Origin: Candidatus Omnitrophota bacterium
Lineage (GTDB): Bacteria; Omnitrophota; Gorgyraeia; Tantalellales; Tantalellaceae
Assembly: GCA_014728045.1 (NCBI GenBank)
Contig: WJMH01000012.1
Location: 234,503 to 298,502, forward strand
DNA length: 64,000 nt
Reading direction: 5' to 3'
This document shows, one piece after another, positions 53,560-61,912 of this stretch. The translations under genes were made by a program, and so were the position numbers. The notes beneath the pieces are model-generated. The model ran no database searches. It was given only the letters and a program-made list of their open reading frames with translations, and was not told the origin of the DNA. Each line of letters begins with the position of its first letter. Position 1 is the stretch's first letter.

Positions 53560-54291
53560 ATGGAAAAAAGAGAAGACCCCAGAAAAGATATCAAGAGAAT
53601 GCTGGCCGGAGGTGATCTGACCGGTATTCTGAAAAAGGCCGGTGAGATACACGGCCATTATTGTTCCCATGTGGCACTGGGGGTAAGAGCCGTACATGCC
53701 GCTTACAGGGAACTGGGGATAACCGAAAGCACGGGTATGGAAGAAATACTTGCCGTGGTCGAGTGTAATAACTGTTTTGTTGACGGGATACAGGCGGCGA
53801 GCGGGTGCACTTTGGGAAATAATGCGCTTATATACAAGGACCTGGGCAAGACGGCAGTTACTTTCGTGGATCGCAGGAAAAATAGAGCAGTAAGGGTTGC
53901 CGCGAAGTATGACCGGGATAAGATGGATAAGGATCCGAAAAGCGCCGAGGCGATGAGATTGTTCGATAAAGCGGTAAAGCGCAGAGAGCAGCTCACTCCC
54001 GGGGAAAGTGAGCGCATGAAGAGGTTGTGGACGGATCTTTCCTTCGCGATACTGGAAAAACCCGAAAAAGAGGTTCTCAAGGTGGAAGAAGCGACCCCTC
54101 AGGCAATGGAGTATGCCCCTATTTTTGAATCGGTGACCTGTTCCGTCTGCGGCGAGAATGTCATGGAAACGCGAATAAGGATTAAAGAGAATCAACCCGT
54201 TTGTCTGGCCTGTTCCGGCGACAGTTACTGGATAGTGGCCGGCAGAGGGATCCACCCGGTAGCCAAGAGGATACTGAATGATGAAAAATAG
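53560..54291 (+). CDS. FmdE-family metal-binding protein
   Basis: A 243-residue cytoplasmic protein. Its core matches the FmdE family, named after formylmethanofuran dehydrogenase subunit E, with EIHGHYCSHVALGVRAV (H31, H33, C35, H37), VVECNNCFVDGIQAASGCTL and LIYKDLGKTAVTF. The C-terminus has a treble-clef-like pair, VTCSVCGENV and QPVCLACSGDSYW. No other methanogenesis gene is nearby, so it is not part of that complex. It sits between the receptor and binding-protein genes, overlapping the latter by 14 bases. FmdE proteins recur beside metal and cofactor transport genes; a metal chaperone or sensor is inferred. Confidence 0.85.
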   Translation: MEKREDPRKDIKRMLAGGDLTGILKKAGEIHGHYCSHVALGVRAVHAAYRELGITESTGMEEILAVVECNNCFVDGIQAASGCTLGNNALIYKDLGKTAVTFVDRRKNRAVRVAAKYDRDKMDKDPKSAEAMRLFDKAVKRREQLTPGESERMKRLWTDLSFAILEKPEKEVLKVEEATPQAMEYAPIFESVTCSVCGENVMETRIRIKENQPVCLACSGDSYWIVAGRGIHPVAKRILNDEK

Positions 54292-55342
54292 AATATTTGC
54301 GGGTTCATTACTGATCTTTTTACTGATCCTGCCCCGTTCGGTTTTCGCGATTACGGACCTGGCGGGAAGGGAAGTGCACCCCAGCGGTAAAGTCGAACGC
54401 GTGGTAAGCCCGTTCATGATGTATACCAGAATAATCATAGCTCTGGGAGCCACGGACAAGCTGGTGGGGATATCCCATACCTGTATTCTGCCCGAGGAAG
54501 AAAGCCCTTTCGGGCACGAGCTTCTTGAGATCCCCGATGTGGGTAACTTCGGTGAGAACATAGAGCTTATTGCTTCACTCCGGCCGGATGTTATTTTTTC
54601 GCTGCCGCAGGATATACGCGTCTTTGAGGAGAAAACGGACGCTGTGGTCATTGGAGCATCATATCCTCAAGAAGTGCCGATGCAGGTGATGTTCTCAAGA
54701 CAGATCAGGCTAATAGGGAAAGTTCTGCGTAAGGAGGATGAAGCTGAGGATCTTAACGGATTCATCAACAAAACCCTGGCTTTAGTTACGGATATTACCG
54801 CAAATATACCCGAAAGCGAAAGACCGAAGGTATATTTCGCATGGACGAGCTGGACAGGCGATATAACCAATACCGTAGTTGATTTCGATCCGATTGAACT
54901 TGCCGGCGGGATAAATGTCGCTAAGGACTGCAGGAATTTCGCCAAAGGCCAGAGGGGGATACTTGTTTCAAGAGAGCATATAATCAAGTGGAACCCGGAT
55001 ATAATATTTTTATCCAGGTATGCCTCGAATGAATGGGAGAAAAGCAAATTCGGCGACAAGGAAGCTCCGGTGACCATCGAAGAAGTTCTCGAGGACCCAC
55101 TTTTGCAGGATGTTAATGCGGTCAAGACCGGACGGGTGTATTATACGACCGCTTTTTGTAACTGGTGGCCTCATCAGCGGGCCATAGCACAGGTCTTTCA
55201 GATGGCCAAGATATTTCATCCGGACAAATTCAGTGAACTTGATGTAAGAAAAGAAGGCGATCGGGTCTTTAAAAGGTTCTACGGGGGAGACTTTTTATAC
55301 ACTGAACTGGTCGAGGAACTGGATCTATATACAGGGGAATGA
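54278..55342 (+). CDS. Periplasmic substrate-binding protein (FecB/BtuF-type)
   Basis: A 354-residue exported protein. The signal peptide is about residues 1-25 (FAGSLLIFLLILPRSVFA). It then shows ITDLAGREVHPSGKVERVV, RIIIALGATDKLVGIS, and LRPDVIFSLPQDIRVFEE, which are landmarks of the cluster A-II helical-backbone binding proteins for siderophores, cobalamin and other chelates. It begins in the FmdE stop region and ends with an ATGA overlap to the permease. An in-frame ATG at 54281 is equally possible. No lipobox cysteine is visible. Confidence 0.9.
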   Translation: MMKNRIFAGSLLIFLLILPRSVFAITDLAGREVHPSGKVERVVSPFMMYTRIIIALGATDKLVGISHTCILPEEESPFGHELLEIPDVGNFGENIELIASLRPDVIFSLPQDIRVFEEKTDAVVIGASYPQEVPMQVMFSRQIRLIGKVLRKEDEAEDLNGFINKTLALVTDITANIPESERPKVYFAWTSWTGDITNTVVDFDPIELAGGINVAKDCRNFAKGQRGILVSREHIIKWNPDIIFLSRYASNEWEKSKFGDKEAPVTIEEVLEDPLLQDVNAVKTGRVYYTTAFCNWWPHQRAIAQVFQMAKIFHPDKFSELDVRKEGDRVFKRFYGGDFLYTELVEELDLYTGE

Positions 55343-56406
55343 AGGTGAAAGTATCTTTTCCGCCGGCATCTGAATACAGGAAACTCATGGCCAGGAAGCT
55401 GTTCTTTATCCTTGGCTTTGTCTGCCTGATCATAATCTTGAGCGGTATCGCGGTTACCGTGGGACCTATGGAATTTTCCTCAAAGGAAGCGTTCAAGGCG
55501 GTTCTGGAACGGTTTTTCCCTTCAAGGTTCAGTGTTAGCGGGGTATCCGGTTCGGTCATATGGATGATACGTCTGCCCAGGATAATCACGGCGCTATTGG
55601 CCGGGTTCGGTCTTGCCATCGCGGGCGTCCAGATGCAGGCTATACTCCGCAATCCCCTTGCAAGCCCTTTCACTCTGGGGATATCCGCCGGAGGCGGTTT
55701 CGGGGCGAGTCTGGCGATCCTTATGGGGGTGGGGTTTGCCGGAGGGGAATATTTTCTGATAGGGAATGCTTTCCTTTTTTCGCTAATTCCGGCGTTATTG
55801 ATCTTTTTTCTGAGTAGGTTCAAGAAAGCCACTGCCGGTATGATGATCCTGGCGGGAATCTCTCTTGCTTATATTTTTTCGGCGGGCAGTACTCTAATAA
55901 GTTATTTCGCGCAGGCCGAGGATCTAAAAGCCCTTTCTCTGTGGATGATGGGCGACGTGGGTAAGACGACCTGGGCCGATCTGGGTCCGATGGCGGCGGT
56001 TATGCTAACATCTTCGGTGTTTCTTCTTTTGGCCTCACGAACGTTGAACATAATGAACGCGGGGGATGAAACCGCTAAGAGCCTAGGGGTGAATGTTGAA
56101 AGGGTGAGGATATCCATAGTCGTGTTATCGTCACTTGTAACTTCCAGTGTGATCTGTTTTACCGGCATGATAGGGTTTGTGGGCTTGGTCGCCCCGCACA
56201 TTACGCGCATGTTCATCGGTTCTGATAACAGGTTCCTGGTCCCCGCGTCCGGTCTTTTCGGGGCGGCTTTCCTTCTGGGAGCCGATATAGTATCGATGAC
56301 GGTGATCGAGCCTTCCGTTCTGCCGGTGGGTCTGGTGACCGCGCTTTTGGGGGGTCCATTGTTCTTTCTGCTGATAATCGGCAGGAAAGGGAGAGAATAC
56401 TGGTGA
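55339..56406 (+). CDS. FecCD-family ABC transporter permease
   Basis: A 355-residue inner-membrane protein of about ten helices. Typical blocks are VIWMIRLPRIITALLAGFGL, AIAGVQMQAILRNPLASPFT with LGISAGGGFGASLAI, and SSVICFTGMIGFVGLVAPHI followed by TRMFIGSDNRFLVPASGLFG. These match BtuC/FecC/FhuB. It would pair as a homodimer with the ATPase that follows, overlapping by ATGA/GTGA-type junctions at both ends. Substrate is inferred from the NikR and TonB context. Confidence 0.93.
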   Translation: MKVKVSFPPASEYRKLMARKLFFILGFVCLIIILSGIAVTVGPMEFSSKEAFKAVLERFFPSRFSVSGVSGSVIWMIRLPRIITALLAGFGLAIAGVQMQAILRNPLASPFTLGISAGGGFGASLAILMGVGFAGGEYFLIGNAFLFSLIPALLIFFLSRFKKATAGMMILAGISLAYIFSAGSTLISYFAQAEDLKALSLWMMGDVGKTTWADLGPMAAVMLTSSVFLLLASRTLNIMNAGDETAKSLGVNVERVRISIVVLSSLVTSSVICFTGMIGFVGLVAPHITRMFIGSDNRFLVPASGLFGAAFLLGADIVSMTVIEPSVLPVGLVTALLGGPLFFLLIIGRKGREYW

Positions 56407-57209
56407 ATTTCAGGGTAAAGAATATTGAATTTTCATATCCCGGGGTTTCTGTCCTGAAGGATGTGAGCATTGAACTTGCTCCGGGACAGATACTGGCCAT
56501 TGTGGGCAGGAACGGTGCGGGCAAGACCACGCTGATAAAATGCATGAACAGAATACTCGAACCGGTGAAGGGGAAGGTATATCTGGACGGAATGGATATG
56601 GGGAAGATGCATCTCAAGGAGATAGCCAGGTCATTGGCGTATCTTTCCCAGAGTTCGGGCTATACGTTCCCTATTACGGTGTTCGATGCGGTACTTTCGG
56701 GACGATATCCTCATCGCGCCTGGTTCAATGAAGCTAAAGACCAGGACAAGATTATCGAGGTTCTGAAATTGATGGATCTTGAGGACCTGTCGATGAGGTA
56801 TTTCAATGAATTAAGCGGAGGCCAGCAGCAGCGGGTACTTATCGCCAGAGCCGTGGCCCAGGAAGCTTCGATCATGCTCCTAGACGAACCTACGGGAGGG
56901 CTGGACATAAAGCACCAGCTGGAGGTCATGAACACCGTGAGATCCCTGGCCGGAGAAAGGGAAGTATCCGTTATAATGAGCATTCATGATCTTAACCTGG
57001 CCTCTCGTTACGCTGACCGGGTGGTATTGCTTGAAAGAGGTTCGGTCTTTGCCGCAGGAAGCCCGGCGGAAGTGTTGACCGAGGATAATATCGCCGAAGC
57101 TTATGGCGTGCGTGTTCATGTGGAATATCTTGCGGGAAAGCCTCATATTATCCCGATGCATCCTGTTTCGGCCGCAAATAATACCGAGTTGCTAAACATG
57201 ACGTTCTGA
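56403..57209 (+). CDS. FecE/BtuD-type ABC transporter ATPase
   Basis: A 268-residue ABC ATPase starting at GTG 56403, overlapping the permease stop. Walker A is IVGRNGAGKTTLIKCM, the signature is FNELSGGQQQRVLIARAVAQ, Walker B is ASIMLLDEPTGGLDIKHQ, and the H-loop is in IMSIHDLNLASRYADR. Length and order (binding protein, permease, ATPase) are standard for chelate importers. Its C-terminal 30 residues are rich in histidine-containing IIPMHPVSAANN; no known function. Confidence 0.95.
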   Translation: MNFRVKNIEFSYPGVSVLKDVSIELAPGQILAIVGRNGAGKTTLIKCMNRILEPVKGKVYLDGMDMGKMHLKEIARSLAYLSQSSGYTFPITVFDAVLSGRYPHRAWFNEAKDQDKIIEVLKLMDLEDLSMRYFNELSGGQQQRVLIARAVAQEASIMLLDEPTGGLDIKHQLEVMNTVRSLAGEREVSVIMSIHDLNLASRYADRVVLLERGSVFAAGSPAEVLTEDNIAEAYGVRVHVEYLAGKPHIIPMHPVSAANNTELLNMTF

Positions 57210-57264
57210 CCGAACTGTTCTATACCTTTCCCGTGTCTTCCCATAAATTTCATAGAAAGCGGTC

Positions 57265-57294
57265 TTACCATTATTGTTATTTAGCCTATATAAT
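57265..57294 (+). promoter_or_regulatory. Promoter of trpB2
   Basis: A -35-like TTACCA at 57265-57270 and a consensus -10 TATAAT at 57289-57294 are 18 bases apart, 79 bases before the trpB2 start. The 163-base gap 57210-57372 shows no terminator for the ABC genes. The -10 is followed and partly overlapped by a perfect inverted repeat. Confidence 0.65.
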
Positions 57295-57317
57295 GTTATT
57301 ATATTCCAAATAACATT
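57292..57317 (+). promoter_or_regulatory. Perfect 9-bp inverted repeat at the trpB2 promoter, candidate operator
   Basis: AATGTTATT at 57292-57300 and AATAACATT at 57309-57317 are exact reverse complements with 8 bases between. The left arm overlaps the -10 and the right arm covers the expected transcription start. A dimeric repressor bound here would block transcription. The regulator is not identifiable; the arm resembles a NikR half-site (5 of 7) but the spacing is wrong. Confidence 0.6.
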
Positions 57318-57372
57318 CTATGCTCCCGGAACGGGCAATCCATCCGGTGGTGCATTACAGAAAGGAGAGAAG

Positions 57373-58743
57373 ATGCGTAAGAGGAAGATCTATCTCGATG
57401 AAAAAGATATACCCCGCCAATGGTACAATATCATGGCCGATTTCTCGAACAAGCCGAAACCACCCGTTGGGCCGGACGGGCAACCATTGACCCCGGACAA
57501 GTTGGCGCCTGTTTTCCCAATGAACCTGATAGAACAGGAAGCCAGTCTAGAGAGATGGATCGATATTCCCGAAGAGATTTTGGAAATACTTTACAGGTGG
57601 CGCCCCAGTCCGCTTAGGAGAGCTTATTATCTCGAAGAATACCTTGAGACACCTGCGCGTATTTACTACAAGGACGAGAGCCTGAGCCCTCCGGGCAGCC
57701 ATAAACCCAATACCGCCGTGGCGCAGGCCTGGTACAACAAGCAGTTCGGCATCAAAAAGCTTACCACCGAGACCGGCGCCGGCCAGTGGGGAAGTGCGCT
57801 GTCCTTTGCCTGTAAGATCGTGGGGCTGGAGTGCAAGATCTACATGGTGAGGATAAGTTTCGACCAGAAACCCATGCGAAAGACCATGATGAGGGTCTGG
57901 GGGGGTAATTGCGTGGCAAGTCCAAGTAATGAAACGGAGTTCGGAAGGAAGGTTCTAAAAGAGACACCCGATACCCCGGGCAGCCTTGGTATAGCTATAA
58001 GCGAGGCGATAGAAGAAGCGGTGAGCGATAAGGCCGGCAAGACCCGGTATTCTCTGGGAAGCGTGCTCAACCATGTAATGCTCCATCAGACCATTATAGG
58101 ACTTGAGACCAAAAAGCAGCTTAAGATGGTAGGGGAAGAACTGCCCGATATAGTCATAGGCTGTGCCGGCGGCGGCAGCAATTTCGCGGGGCTGGCGTTC
58201 CCGTTTTTGTATGACAAGATTAACGGGGCGGAGATCACCGTGATACCTACCGAACCTACGGCTTGTCCCACGCTGACCAAGGGCCCTTTCGCCTACGATC
58301 ACGGGGATACCGCCTGCATGACGCCTCTTTTGGCAATGTATACTCTGGGACACGGTTTCGTGCCGCCTCCCATACACGCCGGGGGGCTGAGGTATCACGG
58401 GATGGCGCCTCTTGTAAGCCATGCGGTAAACGAAGGTTTGCTTGAACCCAGGTCCTTTGATCAGGTCAAGTGTTATGAATCTGCCCTCGTCTGGGCCAGG
58501 ACAGAAGGCGTGGTATGTGCGCCCGAGACCAGTCATGCTGTTGCATGCGCTATTGACGAGGCTAAAAAAGCGAAAGAAGAAGGCAGGGAAAAGGTAATAC
58601 TCATGAATTTCAGCGGGCATGGTCTTATGGATCTTGCCGGTTACAAAAAATTCCTGGATGGTGAGTTGTCCGAATATTACCTGCCCGATGAGGAGATCCA
58701 GAAATCGCTTGAAAGTCTCAAGGGTCTTCCTAAGATCACGTGA
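57373..58743 (+). CDS. trpB: TrpB2-type tryptophan synthase beta subunit (PLP enzyme)
   Basis: A 456-residue PLP-dependent lyase of the TrpB2 class, which is longer than TrpB1 and joins indole and serine to make tryptophan, often without a TrpA partner. The PLP lysine is K111 in SPPGSHKPNTA, and the phosphate-binding loop is GCAGGGSNFAG. Other typical parts are TTETGAGQWGSALSFAC and GGLRYHGMAPLVSHAV. I use ATG 57373 behind AAAGGAG; an upstream TTG would add 33 residues reading through the promoter. It is not next to trpA, so indole recycling or another substrate is possible. Confidence 0.93.
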   Translation: MRKRKIYLDEKDIPRQWYNIMADFSNKPKPPVGPDGQPLTPDKLAPVFPMNLIEQEASLERWIDIPEEILEILYRWRPSPLRRAYYLEEYLETPARIYYKDESLSPPGSHKPNTAVAQAWYNKQFGIKKLTTETGAGQWGSALSFACKIVGLECKIYMVRISFDQKPMRKTMMRVWGGNCVASPSNETEFGRKVLKETPDTPGSLGIAISEAIEEAVSDKAGKTRYSLGSVLNHVMLHQTIIGLETKKQLKMVGEELPDIVIGCAGGGSNFAGLAFPFLYDKINGAEITVIPTEPTACPTLTKGPFAYDHGDTACMTPLLAMYTLGHGFVPPPIHAGGLRYHGMAPLVSHAVNEGLLEPRSFDQVKCYESALVWARTEGVVCAPETSHAVACAIDEAKKAKEEGREKVILMNFSGHGLMDLAGYKKFLDGELSEYYLPDEEIQKSLESLKGLPKIT

Positions 58744-58849
58744 TATTTTAACCGGCATGAAGGCGGTGCGGACCTGATGTAACTGCTGGGTAACCGAAAG
58801 ACCTTTGGCGCTCTTAAACATCATAAGTTTGTTGAAGGACCGGATGATA

Positions 58850-59329
58850 ATGGAAAGTATCTACTTGAAGCCGATCGGAACTATACGAACGCCTTACAAG
58901 GACCCAAAAGGGATGCCCATACAGGGAAAGTTCGAGAAAGGTGTTACCGGCAAGGTCGAACTGTTCGCTGGATACGAAAAAGGACTCAAAGATATTGAGG
59001 GGTTCTCTCATATTATCCTGATCTATCATTTTAACAGAGCAATAGATGAAAAATTTATCGCTCAGCCGTTCCTTGAAGATGAATCGCACGGCATATTCGC
59101 CATAAGAAGCCCTCAAAGGCCGAATCATATAGGCATATCTATCGTCAAACTGGAAGGGGTAGAGGCCAATACGATAAGTTTTTCGGAGGTTGACGTACTG
59201 GACGGCACGCCTTTGCTCGACATTAAGCCTTTTGTTTCGTATTTCGACTCAAGGGATAATGTTAAGAACGGGTGGCTTGATAAACATTTTAAAAGCGGCA
59301 GGATCCCCGGGCGGACGAAGATAGAATGA
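58850..59329 (+). CDS. tRNA (N6-threonylcarbamoyladenosine(37)-N6)-methyltransferase TrmO-like
   Basis: A 159-residue protein with the TrmO/TsaA landmarks LKPIGTIRTPYKDPKGMPIQ, GLKDIEGFSHIILIYHF, SHGIFAIRSPQRPNHIGIS and VDVLDGTPLLDIKPFVSYFD. TrmO methylates t6A37 of tRNA-Thr with SAM in Escherichia coli; many archaeal and bacterial single-domain homologues are less studied. I choose ATG 58850, 9 bases after GAAGGAC; TTG 58805 would add a hydrophobic stretch without a ribosome site. The next gene overlaps by ATGA. Confidence 0.85.
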   Translation: MESIYLKPIGTIRTPYKDPKGMPIQGKFEKGVTGKVELFAGYEKGLKDIEGFSHIILIYHFNRAIDEKFIAQPFLEDESHGIFAIRSPQRPNHIGISIVKLEGVEANTISFSEVDVLDGTPLLDIKPFVSYFDSRDNVKNGWLDKHFKSGRIPGRTKIE

Positions 59330-60498
59330 AGAATCTCTACAGGTTTTTATTTGTGGCAGTGAGCTTTCTGGTTTGTTATTTCATGCCGATCGAGCTATTG
59401 CCTTTCAGGAACCCCGTATACGAAGCATTGGCACTGGTCAGGTGGTATGCCCGGGAGCATGTCCTCCTATGCCTTGTGCCGGCCTTTTTCATAGCAGGAG
59501 CCATAGCGGTTTTCGTAAGCCAGGCGGCCGTGATAAAATATTTCGGGGCGAAAGCCAAGAAAGTCGTGGCCTACAGCGTTGCGGCCGTATCGGGGAGCAT
59601 CCTGGCTGTTTGCTCTTGTACGGTATTGCCGCTTTTTTCCGGGATATACAAGCGAGGCGCCGGATTGGGGCCGGCTATGGCATTTCTTTATTCCGGCCCG
59701 GCCATTAATGTGCTGGCGGTAATATTCACCGCAAGGGTTCTTGGATGGCAACTTGGTCTAGCAAGAGCGGTAGCAGCCGTTATTTTCAGTGTTGTTGTGG
59801 GCCTGTTGATGCATCTGGTATTCCTGAAAGAGGAACGTCAAAGGCACGCTCAGGGTAACTTCACGATGCCCGAAGAAGAGTCGCCTAGGCCACTATGGAA
59901 GGATGCCGTTTATTTCGTTTGTCTTATAGGTATCCTTGTTTTTGCCAACTGGGCCAAACCCGGCTCGGAGGATCCGGCATTGTTCGGTGTCATATACAGG
60001 GTCAAGTGGCCGATCACAGCTTTTTTTGGTCTGGTACTGTTCTTTGTGCTGGCAAACTGGTTCAGAAAGGACGAGCTTAAAAAATGGACTTTATCAAGCT
60101 GGGAGTTCGCCCTTCAGATATTACCCTTATTGCTTATGGGTATATTGATCGCGGGATTTCTTCTCGGCAGAGTGGGGCACGAGGGTATTATCCCCTCAAG
60201 TTTCGTTGAAAAGCTTGTCGGGGGAAACTCCTTATTCGCTAATTTCTCCGCTTCGATCTTCGGTGCCTTTATGTATTTTGCCACTCTTACCGAGGTGCCT
60301 ATATTAAGAGGGCTCTTAGGCGCCGGCATGGGAAAAGGCCCGGCTTTGGCGCTTCTTCTGGCGGGTCCGGCGCTGAGCCTGCCGAATATGCTTGTAATAA
60401 AGGGAGTTATCGGGTTGAAAAAGACGGTCGTTTATGTGACTATCGTGGTGGTCATGGCCACTGTAAGCGGGAGCATATTCGGCGCTATAGTAAAATAA
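59326..60498 (+). CDS. ArsP/YraQ-type (DUF318) permease
   Basis: A 390-residue membrane protein with about ten helices in two halves. The key motif VCSCTVLPLFSGIYKRGAGL followed by GPAMAFLYSGPAINVLAVI identifies the permease family that includes ArsP, which exports trivalent organoarsenicals. The second half has the matching FATLTEVPILRGLLGAGMG and ALALLLAGPALSLPN. The first gene downstream is a small CPKC thioredoxin, a combination found repeatedly with these permeases. Substrate is not determined; arsenic, sulfur or redox metabolites are possible. Confidence 0.88.
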   Translation: MKNLYRFLFVAVSFLVCYFMPIELLPFRNPVYEALALVRWYAREHVLLCLVPAFFIAGAIAVFVSQAAVIKYFGAKAKKVVAYSVAAVSGSILAVCSCTVLPLFSGIYKRGAGLGPAMAFLYSGPAINVLAVIFTARVLGWQLGLARAVAAVIFSVVVGLLMHLVFLKEERQRHAQGNFTMPEEESPRPLWKDAVYFVCLIGILVFANWAKPGSEDPALFGVIYRVKWPITAFFGLVLFFVLANWFRKDELKKWTLSSWEFALQILPLLLMGILIAGFLLGRVGHEGIIPSSFVEKLVGGNSLFANFSASIFGAFMYFATLTEVPILRGLLGAGMGKGPALALLLAGPALSLPNMLVIKGVIGLKKTVVYVTIVVVMATVSGSIFGAIVK

Positions 60499-60508
60499 GG
60501 GGGATACC

Positions 60509-60748
60509 ATGATAAAAATACAGATCTATGGAAAAGGATGTCCGAAGTGCAATGACCTGGCACATAAGGCCGAGGAGGCGCTCAGGCAGACGGGTAAAGA
60601 AGGTAAGGTCGAGCATGTGGCCGATATCGGCGAGATTACCCGTAAGGGCATTATGCTCACGCCGGCACTGGTCATTGGTGATGAGGTAGTAAGCGAAGGA
60701 AAGGTGCTTTCCGTGGATGATATCGTAAAAGCTATAAGGGACGAATAG
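60509..60748 (+). CDS. Small redox-active disulfide (thioredoxin-like) protein
   Basis: A 79-residue thioredoxin-fold protein with the active-site motif C11-P-K-C14 in IYGKGCPKCNDLA and the cis-proline region ITRKGIMLTPALVIGD. It corresponds to the thioredoxin_3 group of mini-thioredoxins. It follows the permease by 10 bases behind GGGGGA and probably supports that permease or reduces its substrate. Gene-free sequence 60749-61004 follows, containing a 5-bp inverted repeat GGTCA/TGACC (60948-60952, 60964-60968) and no recognisable gene. Confidence 0.9.
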   Translation: MIKIQIYGKGCPKCNDLAHKAEEALRQTGKEGKVEHVADIGEITRKGIMLTPALVIGDEVVSEGKVLSVDDIVKAIRDE

Positions 60749-61004
60749 CCAACAACGGTTCATTCACCCCAGTGTGTAAAAGCGGATCGATCTTGTAAGT
60801 CTTTTCAAGAATATTCAATTGGAGAAAAAAATTAATGTTGGTATAGTTATATCAAGCAATGATGCGGTGTCCTGTTTCAACGATGAAGGACATGTACGAT
60901 ATCATAAAAACAAGCGATAGGGTCGTGACATTTTAGAGGGATTATTTGGTCAGAAGTCCTATTTGACCGAATGAGGGAAATTGATCCTTTAAAAAAGGTG
61001 GAAC

Positions 61005-61766
61005 ATGGAACAATGGTACGAATCTTTATTCGAAAATTACGCTGAAAAATACGACAAGGAATGTTTTGTCCAGGGCACTGTCGGAGAATGCGATTTCATT
61101 GAAGAGGAGATAAGGCGCGATAGGTCCTTGGAGATAATCGATATCGGGTGCGGCACTGGACGCCATTCTATTGAATTAGCGAAAAGAGGGTATAATGTTA
61201 CAGGTATTGACCTGTCCGGGGCGCAGCTTAAGAGGGGCCGCGAAAAAGCCAAAGAGGTGGGCGTGAAAGTCGTTTTTGAGAAACATGACGCGCGGGATCT
61301 TCCTTTCGAAAGACAGTTCGACCTTGCGATAATGCTTTGCGAGGGAGCTTTTCCTCTGATGGAAACCGATGAGATGAATTACGGAATACTCAAGAATGCC
61401 ACGAAAGTCTTGAAAGATAACGGAAAGCTTATATTCACGACACTAAACGCGCTTTTCCCGCTTTACCATAACGTGGAACAATTCTGCGTAAAGGCAGGCG
61501 ATAAAGAAAGCGCGACGTACAGAAGCAACACGTTCGATCTAATGACGTTTCGAGATCATCACACGGTAGTATTTGAAGACGATCTGGGCAACAAAAAAGA
61601 ACTCAAATGTAACGAGCGTTATTATGCGCCTAGCGAGATAACCTGGCTTCTGAAGAGCCTCGGGTTTAAGGCGATAGATATTTTCGGAGCCAGGCTGGGT
61701 GCTTTTTCAAGGGAAGATAATCTCACGACCGAAGATTTCGAAATGCTCGTAGTAGCTAATAGATAA
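61005..61766 (+). CDS. Class I SAM-dependent methyltransferase
   Basis: A 253-residue methyltransferase. Motif I is LEIIDIGCGTGRHSIELAKR, motif II acidic strand is YNVTGIDLSGAQLKRGREKA, and the post-motif is FDLAIMLCEGAFPL. The C-terminal part contains RYYAPSEITWLLKSLGFKA, common in small-molecule methyltransferases. An AAAAAAGGTGG precedes ATG 61005. It stands alone between two gaps, so there is no operon clue to its substrate. Confidence 0.9.
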   Translation: MEQWYESLFENYAEKYDKECFVQGTVGECDFIEEEIRRDRSLEIIDIGCGTGRHSIELAKRGYNVTGIDLSGAQLKRGREKAKEVGVKVVFEKHDARDLPFERQFDLAIMLCEGAFPLMETDEMNYGILKNATKVLKDNGKLIFTTLNALFPLYHNVEQFCVKAGDKESATYRSNTFDLMTFRDHHTVVFEDDLGNKKELKCNERYYAPSEITWLLKSLGFKAIDIFGARLGAFSREDNLTTEDFEMLVVANR

Positions 61767-61795
61767 CTGATCAAAAAGAATTACTATGAACCGCG

Positions 61796-61891
61796 TTCCC
61801 GGGGAGGCTGGACAAATCGGACTTTTCAAGCGGATGCGAAGCATGATATATTCGCCATTAGTGATCGGGCAGCCTCGGGAAAGGCTTTCCC
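61796..61891 (+). ncRNA. Candidate switch-like structured leader of the second permease-EIIA gene
   Basis: TTCCC 61796-61800 plus GAGGCTG 61804-61810 pair with CAGCCTC 61870-61876 plus GGGAA 61877-61881, a 12-bp long-range helix with a 3-base bulge. Inside, GCGAA 61836-61840 pairs with TTCGC 61851-61855. The outer GGGAA strand can instead form a local hairpin, GGGAAA 61877-61882 with TTTCCC 61886-61891, so two exclusive folds exist. The Shine-Dalgarno AAGGA is 61903-61907. No known class is recognised. Confidence 0.45.
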
Positions 61892-61912
61892 CGAAACGAT
61901 TCAAGGATAAAT

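Noticed and set aside
53560..54291. FmdE homology taken as evidence of methanogenesis or formylmethanofuran metabolism
   Set aside because: No other methanofuran gene is present and the family is widespread beside transport genes in bacteria.
57292..57317. NikR operator at trpB2
   Set aside because: Arms resemble the NikR half-site at 5 of 7 positions, but the 10-base spacing does not match 13-14.
60859..60936. A 25-codon reading frame on the + strand in the 60749-61004 gap
   Set aside because: No Shine-Dalgarno, no recognisable domain and chance-level length; treated as non-coding.
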